From contig JAHFAB010000155.1 of NCBI GenBank assembly GCA_023250795.1, positions 1 through 5,401 of the forward strand: 5,401 nt of DNA. The letters run 5' to 3'. The notes under the pieces were generated by a model. It worked only from the letters and a program-made list of their open reading frames with translations, was not told the origin of the DNA and did not search any database. The position numbers were made by a program, and so were the translations under genes. Below are positions 1 through 4,603 of the stretch, one piece after another. Source of the DNA: Bacteriovoracaceae bacterium (GTDB lineage: Bacteria > Bdellovibrionota > UBA1018). The first letter of the stretch is position 1; the number at the start of each line of letters is the position of its first letter.

Positions 1-683
1 AACCTGAGTTTCCAGGGCTTGGACGTGACTTGTGGAGGATGGCTTGGTTCTTGGGGATGCCGGATGAGATGGAACGCTGGGATACGGAGTATCACCTAAC
101 AGATGAAGATCGAAGAATGGCTAGAGCGCTTAAGCCAGGCGGGAGCTTGCGAAAAAAGGGGGGGGCGCAAAAACAAGGGGAAATCATTGTCATCTATGAA
201 AATGGGCTTTCGCCGATCAAGCGACCTAATCCTTATATCCAAAGTTTACCTAAATTTTACCCGAGATCTAATCCAGTAGATTCTGCCAAAATCGAAGTGA
301 ACGGAAAAGAAATGGCTACGACTCTGACTCTTCACGATATTGAGATGACGGCGATTCATAATTTGGATGAAAAATATGCAGGACTTATCGCGAAAAAGAT
401 CGCAGGAGCTGTGGTCAAAGAAGTGGTGGCGTATCAAGTGGCCGAGCGTACCAATAATCGTGTACTGGGGGAATTGGCGCGGCTTGCGCTTTATGCCATT
501 GACCAGGCAGATTTGCGGTCTTGGAACTTGCTCCCAAAAGATCTTCAAATTGCGAGAATCCCAGTAGAAGAGGGAACTTATATGGTTCGCGCCGTTCCCA
601 CGGGCTATTCTCCTCTCCCTGAGAAGACGGTCTTTGTCGGTGGGGGAAAGAAGGTTTTTGTGGGGTTTCGGTTTACTCCCTAA
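1..683 (+). CDS. COG3014-family envelope protein, C-terminal part (5' end outside window)
   Basis: The frame is open from the left edge (first complete codon at base 3) to TAA at 681-683, giving 226 visible residues. No start is needed inside the window; an in-frame TTG at 30 is only an internal codon. The stretch EIIVIYENGLSPIKRP, followed about 110 residues later by ADLRSWNLLPKDLQIAR, matches my memory of the uncharacterised COG3014 family: 'gelvvlyenGlaPxK', then 'ADLRSWxxLP...aR', then a short β-rich tail. Members usually have an N-terminal signal or lipoprotein peptide and TPR-like helices, which would lie upstream of the window. The molecular function is unknown; in some proteobacteria I recall these genes near lpoB/ycfL-type envelope lipoproteins, which is not visible here. 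An A6G8 tract lies inside the gene. The 3' end overlaps the convergent toxin gene by four bases, so there is no intergenic space for a terminator. The family call is from recall, not a search. Confidence 0.72.
   Translation, partial: PEFPGLGRDLWRMAWFLGMPDEMERWDTEYHLTDEDRRMARALKPGGSLRKKGGAQKQGEIIVIYENGLSPIKRPNPYIQSLPKFYPRSNPVDSAKIEVNGKEMATTLTLHDIEMTAIHNLDEKYAGLIAKKIAGAVVKEVVAYQVAERTNNRVLGELARLALYAIDQADLRSWNLLPKDLQIARIPVEEGTYMVRAVPTGYSPLPEKTVFVGGGKKVFVGFRFTP
152..165 (+). repeat. A6G8 homopolymer tract inside the COG3014 gene
   Basis: Six A followed by eight G encode part of R-K-K-G-G-A. The protein reads sensibly on both sides of the tract in the same frame (FLGMPDEMERW before, IVIYENGLSP after), so the current length is the in-frame one. 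A G8 run is prone to slippage and to sequencing error. Confidence 0.8.
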
Positions 684-1975
684 CCCCTTTCAAACAGCCG
701 GGCATAGCGTCCCAAAAGCTCGTCTTGATATTTTTTTTTCAATACAGGAGTGAGGTAACTTCTGTTGATGAGATTTATTATATAAGTTTTTAGGTTTTTT
801 ATTTTTTCAAAAAAAAGCTTCGCAGCTTTTTCGGAGACGCCAATTCTTTTTGCAAATTCCATAAAATCAAAAGCAGTGTAGTAGCCATATTGATCATATT
901 TTTCAGTAAACGATCCATCAGAAAACAAGTCTTCGAGAGCAAGGTCACTGGATTCGTTTGGGATATGAATTCTAGTGTTGACGCTGTCATAGAGTGGTGT
1001 CAGTTCTCGGTATTTTCCGCCGGCTTCCATAAACCGAAGGCTGATATTTTTGAGATGGTAGTCTCCGTTAGCGATGAGATAATTGAAAACCAAACGTTCA
1101 TAAAATCTATAGACAACGGATAGTTTTCCAGTCGTTGCCAGAATTGTTTTTGCAACTCGCTCATAGCTTTCTTTGTATTTATATTGAACTCCATTTTTGT
1201 TTGAGTTTTTTTCAAGGATCTGAGTCATGTCTTCTTGTGCGATTTTATTTTCTCCCTCACGATCAAATCTTTTTGTGATGTAGGTGTGTTCTGCATTCTT
1301 AAACGAAATGAGTCCACATTCAGCAGTTTCTATCCCAAGCAGTGCCGCTATTTTCATAGAAACATGTTCGTTTTCACAGATTCCTGGAAATTTCTGGGAT
1401 GCCGGTTTTAGAATGTGGGTTCCTTCTATGTCAGTTGGAGTGATCTTTGTTTTTTCCACACGAACCGAGAGTTTGTGCTGAAGACCTGAGATAGACATTT
1501 TTTTTGAAAATTTCTGAAGAAGTTCAACTTCAAACTGATTCTTGTCAAAATCTAGAACGGGGTTCACGTGAGAAGTTCCAAAAAGTCGCTTGAGGCAGAT
1601 CGAGTGGTATTCTTTTTGTTTTATATTTTCGACCTTGCTAAGGCACACTTTACATTGCATGCACTGACACCGCTCCGATGAGGTCTTCGCCGTTATTGAG
1701 AAGTAACTAAAGGAATCTCTTTCGTCGATTTTTTGAGTTTCAGACTGGGTTTTTCTAAGGGGGCCTTCTGCCAGTAATTCTTCGAAAAAAGTAAAAAGCC
1801 TGGTTGAAAAATAGGGCTCTGTTCTCAGGGGTAGGCTGAGTGAAATGGGAAGTGCATCGGGATTACGGAGATACTCAGGCATATATTGAAAGCGAAAACC
1901 CTCTCTTCCCATTTTTGAGAGCTCACCTGCACGCTTTCCTTGGAATTGAACTTCAGATCGTATTATTTGATCCAT
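680..1975 (-). CDS. hipT: HipS-HipT fusion: HipA-family Ser/Thr protein kinase toxin with fused N-terminal HipS domain
   Basis: This 431-residue ORF starts at ATG 1973-1975, 13 bases inside the end of hipB. Residues 1-90 match the HipS / HipA N-terminal domain: PISLSLPL, LFTFFEELLAEGPLR and KIDERDSF. Residues 91-105 fit no family and appear to be out of frame (see the separate hipS entry). From M106 it resembles a stand-alone HipT: a possible zinc site C108-x2-C111 with H124-x2-C127, LFGT, then the glycine-rich loop SISGLQHKLS (161-170). Kinase residues by homology are K190 (HILKP), RFDR at 236-239, catalytic D305 with N310 in GDYHLKN, and D330 in PLYD. HipA kinases phosphorylate aminoacyl-tRNA synthetases (GltX for E. 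coli HipA, TrpS for HipT) and arrest growth; the target here is unknown. Counted from M106, the SIS serines are residues 56 and 58, close to Ser57/Ser59 of E. coli O127 HipT. HipT could also be made alone (326 residues) from ATG 1658-1660; GGAG lies 12 bases upstream of it, a poor spacing. The kinase looks intact. Confidence 0.9.
   Translation of the reverse strand: MDQIIRSEVQFQGKRAGELSKMGREGFRFQYMPEYLRNPDALPISLSLPLRTEPYFSTRLFTFFEELLAEGPLRKTQSETQKIDERDSFSYFSITAKTSSERCQCMQCKVCLSKVENIKQKEYHSICLKRLFGTSHVNPVLDFDKNQFEVELLQKFSKKMSISGLQHKLSVRVEKTKITPTDIEGTHILKPASQKFPGICENEHVSMKIAALLGIETAECGLISFKNAEHTYITKRFDREGENKIAQEDMTQILEKNSNKNGVQYKYKESYERVAKTILATTGKLSVVYRFYERLVFNYLIANGDYHLKNISLRFMEAGGKYRELTPLYDSVNTRIHIPNESSDLALEDLFSDGSFTEKYDQYGYYTAFDFMEFAKRIGVSEKAAKLFFEKIKNLKTYIINLINRSYLTPVLKKKYQDELLGRYARLFERG
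812..831 (+). terminator. Weak terminator-like hairpin for the COG3014 transcript, inside the toxin gene
   Basis: AAAAAGCT (812-819) pairs with AGCTTTTT (824-831) around the loop TCGC, so a T-tract follows a short stem on the plus strand, about 130 bases after the COG3014 stop. Only two GC pairs support it, and it also encodes KAAKLFF in the toxin on the other strand, so it may be coincidental. Confidence 0.22.
1650..1975 (-). pseudogene. hipS: hipS-like antitoxin reading frame, frameshifted near 1704-1708
   Basis: Read from ATG 1973-1975, the HipS-like domain is convincing up to S90 (codon 1706-1708). If the T at 1706 is read twice, or one T is restored, the frame continues LLLNNGEDLIGAVSVHAM and stops at TAA 1650-1652. 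'LLL..GeD.iGAVSV' is the characteristic end of HipS and of HipA N-terminal subdomain 1. The -1 frame has TAG at 1707-1709 just 5' of this point, so the shift must lie after it. The restored product would be about 108 residues, close to normal HipS size, and its stop would overlap the ATG of hipT (1658-1660) by 11 bases. That mirrors the 13-base hipB/hipS overlap. I infer a one-base deletion (AGTTTA to AGTTA) that fused two genes. No classical slippery heptamer is visible, so programmed frameshifting is less likely, and a sequencing error cannot be excluded. In HipBST systems HipS is the protein that neutralises HipT, so its integrity matters. Confidence 0.72.
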
Positions 1976-2157
1976 ATATGCAACCCCAGTGTATTGAGAA
2001 CACGTTCAACAGTGCCATAACCCACTGTTTTTCCATCTTTTTCCAAAGATAGCAGGGTGCCTATGCTGATTCCTGCAAGGGCAGCGAGCTCCCTTTGTTT
2101 GAGTTTTTGCTTTTTTCTAGCATCTCGGATGATCTGAGAGATCGGTTCTTTTGTCAT
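1963..2157 (-). CDS. hipB: HipB-like XRE-family helix-turn-helix antitoxin/repressor
   Basis: The protein has 64 residues from ATG 2155-2157. It is nearly all one HTH_XRE (Cro/C1) domain: ISQIIRDARKKQKL, then the helix-turn-helix LKQRELAALAGISIGTLLSLE, then the closing helix and a C-terminal β-like end LGLHIWIK, as in HipB dimers. An upstream in-frame ATG (2209-2211) would give 82 residues, but its extra 18 residues run through one operator palindrome and its start codon lies in another. The downstream ATG has GAGG 11 bases upstream (2169-2172), so I prefer it. The stop overlaps the start of the HipS-HipT ORF by 13 bases, indicating one transcript and translational coupling. By analogy HipB binds the palindromes upstream and represses the operon, with HipS/HipT contributing to the DNA-bound complex. 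The function call is secure; the start choice is moderately so. Confidence 0.87.
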   Translation of the reverse strand: MTKEPISQIIRDARKKQKLKQRELAALAGISIGTLLSLEKDGKTVGYGTVERVLNTLGLHIWIK

Positions 2158-2172
2158 GTGTGTACATGCCTC

Positions 2173-2194
2173 AAAATCTATTATAATATGTTTT
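2173..2194 (-). promoter_or_regulatory. Probable HipB operator 1 (imperfect palindrome, start-proximal)
   Basis: This 22-bp site is centred on ATTATAAT with AAAA...TTTT ends and differs at 4 positions from the perfect copy at 2244-2265. It abuts the GAGG ribosome-binding site of hipB, so bound repressor would sit just upstream of the start codon. The role is inferred from repetition and position. Confidence 0.6.
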
Positions 2195-2202
2195 TGATAA
2201 TT

Positions 2203-2224
2203 AATATACATTATAATGGGTTTT
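2203..2224 (-). promoter_or_regulatory. Probable HipB operator 2
   Basis: This site shares the ATTATAAT core and TTTT end and differs at 3 positions from the perfect copy. Its centre is 30 bp from operator 1, about three helical turns. It contains a TATAAT on each strand, so a bound repressor would cover a likely -10 element. Confidence 0.62.
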
Positions 2225-2240
2225 ATAGTTTATATTTGAA
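2210..2240 (-). promoter_or_regulatory. Possible hipBST promoter overlapping operator 2
   Basis: On the minus strand TATAAT (2210-2215) is preceded by TTCAAA (2235-2240) with a long 19-bp spacer. The -10 is perfect and the -35 weak. Transcription would start near 2203, giving a leader of about 45 bases. The other palindromes also contain TATAAT, so this assignment is tentative. Confidence 0.35.
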
Positions 2241-2243
2241 TTT

Positions 2244-2265
2244 AAAACACATTATAATGTGTTTT
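2244..2265 (-). promoter_or_regulatory. Probable HipB operator 3 (perfect 22-bp palindrome)
   Basis: The site is a perfect 22-bp palindrome: AAAA, then the core CACATTATAATGTG, then TTTT. Its centre is 41 bp from operator 2 (about four helical turns), so all three sites could face the same side of the helix. E. coli HipB also uses several palindromic operators upstream of hipBA, though with a different core (TATCC-N8-GGATA). Confidence 0.68.
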
Positions 2266-2275
2266 TTAACATCAG

Positions 2276-2387
2276 AAGGCCCTCTCACTTTGGTGAACTT
2301 CGCAAAAAGTGAAGAGTTATGGATGAAGGGGTGGGGCCTATGCCTTGTTTATTTCACTTTTTGCGAAATTCAGCGGGAGAGGGCCTT
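2276..2387. repeat. 112-bp imperfect inverted repeat (long hairpin or MITE-like element)
   Basis: The ends are a perfect 11-bp inverted repeat: AAGGCCCTCTC (2276-2286) against 2377-2387. Further in, 2294-2313 pairs with 2353-2372 at 19 of 20 positions, including TTCGCAAAAAGTGAA. A 7/4-base internal bulge separates the two stems and a 39-base segment forms the loop. No T-tract follows on either strand and no gene converges on it, so it is not an ordinary terminator. It lies between two divergent promoters. It has no ORF of note and no clear target-site duplication (ATCAG abuts on the left; ATTAG lies three bases off on the right). It could be a miniature element remnant, a cruciform-forming site or a structured RNA. 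Confidence 0.7.
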
Positions 2388-2395
2388 GTGATTAG

Positions 2396-2425
2396 TTGAC
2401 TAAAATTATCAAAATATGTTATAAA
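2396..2425 (+). promoter_or_regulatory. σ70-like promoter of the phosphodiesterase operon
   Basis: TTGACT (2396-2401) is followed after 18 bp by TATAAA (2420-2425), each one mismatch from consensus. Transcription would start near 2432, giving a leader of about 20 bases that contains the GGAGG. It begins nine bases after the long inverted repeat. Confidence 0.65.
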
Positions 2426-2443
2426 CCACAGGGCAGTTTTTTT

Positions 2444-2448
2444 GGAGG
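2444..2448 (+). promoter_or_regulatory. Ribosome-binding site that fixes a GTG start
   Basis: GGAGG lies five bases before GTG 2454-2456. The more upstream in-frame TTG at 2442 overlaps this GGAGG and so cannot use it, which makes GTG the best start. Confidence 0.75.
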
Positions 2449-2453
2449 CTCGT

Positions 2454-4601
2454 GTGTTTATAGAAGTAGATTTGAAAAAAATTTGTCAGTTCTTTGTGCT
2501 TTCTTCATTGGTTTTACTACAAAGCGGTTGTGTGACCAAGCACACCGTATACAGCGATTATTATGCAAACCTCCGTGAAACGTCGCACTCTAAACGAGGA
2601 CAGACGGTCGTGCTTTTTCTCGTCGATGGGCTCCCGCTTCCATTGTTAAACTCAGAGCTCGAACAAGAGCATCTTCCGGAAATAAAAAATTATTTTTCAA
2701 ATCAGGTTTATACAGGCCGAGCTGTTTTTCCCACTCTCACGTTTCCCAATATCACCTCTATTTTGACCGCGAGTCCGGTTGATGAACATTCGATCATTGG
2801 AAATAAAATTTTATTAAATGGAAAAAAACTGAACTTCGAAAAGCCGTTTAACAAAACTATCCTCAACCAAATTATCCGAGACAAAGCCGTGAGTACAGCG
2901 CTGGGGCATGAGAATAAGAACTCAGCAAGTTTTTCTTATGCATTTTATTCGGGAGCGTCCGTCCATGTTCATTCAAACCTTGAAACTGGGCTAGCCTATC
3001 TCCATGAAAATTATGAAACAGTTGATGGGAACCTCATCTCTTCTCTGGAGCAACTTTTGAAAAAGACAGTGCCTGATCAATGGCCTTCTTTTATTTTTGT
3101 TCACCTCATTGGTGTAGATGCACTCTCACATTTGCATGGACCACGTGCTCCAGTTGTAAACGAGTATTTGGCAGGGCTGGATCGGAAGTTAAAATCTACA
3201 CTTTCACTTCTCGATAGAGCAGAAAAAAACGGAAAAGATGTTGTGAGTTTCTTGACCTCTGATCATGGATTTTCAGAGATTCATGGGTTTTATGACTTGG
3301 AAAATGAACTTTCCGAGATCGATCCCAGTATTTTAGTTTTTAATCAGCATAGAATGGCATCGATTTATTTTCCGGCCGATTGGGATCAGAGTAGGAGAGA
3401 CGCACTCATCCATCGTTTGAGTCAAACCTCAAGCGTTGCACTGACTGCTCGGAAACAAGGGAAGAAAATTCTTTTAGAAACAGAAACGGTGACTTCGGTG
3501 CTTGGAGAAGATGCCGGAGAAATGGGCGGAGAAATGGGCGGGGAATTTCGGCAATATCCCTATTTCAGCTCTAACTTAGCGTCTTATTTTCATTCGGCTC
3601 AAGCTCCGGATGCCATAGTGATTCCTAAAGACCATCTCTCATTTAGTAATAAAGAACTGGGAGATCACGGGGGACCTACAGAAGAAGAGGTTCTAGTACC
3701 TATTATGATGAGGGGGGCGTCTGTAAAAAACCCTCAAGAAGTGATCCCCACTCGTGATCTATTGCGCTTTATGAAGCCTGGGGAAAATTTGTGGAGAAAA
3801 AAATCTTTAGAAAAAACAGTGGCGAGCACGGTAGCGAGCACAGTGGCGAGTAATGATGCCATTAGAAGTGATGTGGCCGAAGCTGTTACCCCGACTGATT
3901 TGCAAGAAGTGTCAGAGAAAGAAGTGTCAGAAAACGAAGACTCCTCTTCTGTGCAGCATGGGCTTGAAATTTCTATCCCTTCGAGCTCTAAAAGTTTGCA
4001 AACAAGAAATGCAGACTCTGGAGCTGAAACGGATATTCAATCCAAATTTTATCCGTCATTAGGGATCGAGTGGACACAGAATTGGTCTAAAATTTTTAAC
4101 ACCTCTCTCGAGTATCGAGTAAACTTTGAGGAATATACTCCCACTGAAAAAGTTGTTTTAATCAACACTTCCAGTGTATCTCAAGAAGTGGCTTTGGGTG
4201 CTGGCTATCGTTTCGGAGAACGCGAGGAGCTCAAACTTTCCGGAGCTTTCAAGCAGCGGACCTTTCTGAAGCAGGAAAAAGACTCTCGGTTTCATCTACT
4301 CAATGTTTGGGTCCCTCAAGTCGAGTTTGAAACTAAAACGAGGCTGATTTCCCTTGGTTTCATGGATGTGCTAGGAAAGGGTGGTATTGGGCTTTTCCTT
4401 CCCTTGCATCAACAAGATGTGAGTCTCTCTTTTGGTTTCGCAGAGAGCCTGGGGGTTGCTTTTGAGTTCCCAGTGGGTGTAGCCGATGTATCGGGTGTTT
4501 CGTTTAAAATAGAACATCTCACCCAAAACGCCAATATTGGTGAGCGCTCCAGTCTAGATTTTGAACTGGGCTTTTATTTTGGGCTGTCGTTTCAGGAGTA
4601 A
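2454..4601 (+). CDS. Probable lipoprotein phosphodiesterase/nucleotide pyrophosphatase (alkaline phosphatase superfamily) with β-rich C-terminal domain
   Basis: The protein has 715 residues from GTG 2454. Residues 7-25 form a signal peptide ending LLQSGC, with C26 the likely lipidated cysteine; the lipobox is loose (Q at -3). Residues about 50-430 are a type I phosphodiesterase/NPP domain. D58 (FLVDG), nucleophile T96 and N99 (FPTLTFPN), D222 and H226 (GVDALSH), D270-H271 (TSDHG) and H405 (GDHGG) supply the two-zinc site and nucleophile, so it should hydrolyse phosphodiester or phosphate bonds in the periplasm or at the surface. The substrate is unknown. About 455-525 is a low-complexity linker (three TVAS repeats, EVSEK/EVSEN). 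About 531-715 is rich in alternating β-strands and ends GFYFGLSFQE, like a small outer-membrane barrel or another β-domain; this is inferred from strand pattern only. It has its own promoter and is followed two bases later by another exported protein gene. The domain call is firm; lipidation and the barrel are not. Confidence 0.88.
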   Translation: MFIEVDLKKICQFFVLSSLVLLQSGCVTKHTVYSDYYANLRETSHSKRGQTVVLFLVDGLPLPLLNSELEQEHLPEIKNYFSNQVYTGRAVFPTLTFPNITSILTASPVDEHSIIGNKILLNGKKLNFEKPFNKTILNQIIRDKAVSTALGHENKNSASFSYAFYSGASVHVHSNLETGLAYLHENYETVDGNLISSLEQLLKKTVPDQWPSFIFVHLIGVDALSHLHGPRAPVVNEYLAGLDRKLKSTLSLLDRAEKNGKDVVSFLTSDHGFSEIHGFYDLENELSEIDPSILVFNQHRMASIYFPADWDQSRRDALIHRLSQTSSVALTARKQGKKILLETETVTSVLGEDAGEMGGEMGGEFRQYPYFSSNLASYFHSAQAPDAIVIPKDHLSFSNKELGDHGGPTEEEVLVPIMMRGASVKNPQEVIPTRDLLRFMKPGENLWRKKSLEKTVASTVASTVASNDAIRSDVAEAVTPTDLQEVSEKEVSENEDSSSVQHGLEISIPSSSKSLQTRNADSGAETDIQSKFYPSLGIEWTQNWSKIFNTSLEYRVNFEEYTPTEKVVLINTSSVSQEVALGAGYRFGEREELKLSGAFKQRTFLKQEKDSRFHLLNVWVPQVEFETKTRLISLGFMDVLGKGGIGLFLPLHQQDVSLSFGFAESLGVAFEFPVGVADVSGVSFKIEHLTQNANIGERSSLDFELGFYFGLSFQE
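3516..3545 (+). repeat. In-frame 12-bp tandem repeat (GEMG units) in the phosphodiesterase
   Basis: The unit GGAGAAATGGGC occurs twice and is followed by a partial third copy, encoding GEMGGEMGGE. It lies between the SDHG and GDHGG metal motifs, in what is probably a surface loop. The unit is a multiple of three, so copy changes keep the frame. Confidence 0.75.
3816..3851 (+). repeat. In-frame 12-bp tandem repeat (TVAS x3) in the linker
   Basis: Three near-identical 12-base units encode TVAS-TVAS-TVAS at the start of the linker between the enzyme and the β-rich domain. The units differ only at third codon positions. Confidence 0.8.
3906..3935 (+). repeat. In-frame 15-bp tandem repeat (EVSEK/EVSEN) in the linker
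   Basis: Two 15-base units differ at two positions and encode EVSEK-EVSEN, an acidic part of the same linker. It is the third short in-frame duplication in this gene. Confidence 0.7.
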
Positions 4602-4603
4602 AA

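Noticed and set aside
1704..1715. Programmed -1 frameshift site for making HipS
   Set aside because: Bases on the minus strand (TCC TTT AGT TAC) do not form an X-XXY-YYZ heptamer in the needed register and I see no clear stimulatory pseudoknot; a one-base deletion or sequencing error is simpler.
2209..2211. Upstream ATG as the start of hipB (82 residues)
   Set aside because: It overlaps operator 2 and its extra residues are encoded through operator 1 and the ribosome-binding region; the ATG at 2155-2157 begins exactly at the HTH domain.
2276..2387. Intrinsic terminator for either divergent operon
   Set aside because: Both flanking operons transcribe away from it and neither strand has a T-tract after the stem.
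2095..2391. 98-codon plus-strand frame across the operators and inverted repeat
   Set aside because: It is antisense to hipB, runs through the palindromes, and has no family resemblance or ribosome-binding site; it is a shadow frame in AT-rich DNA.
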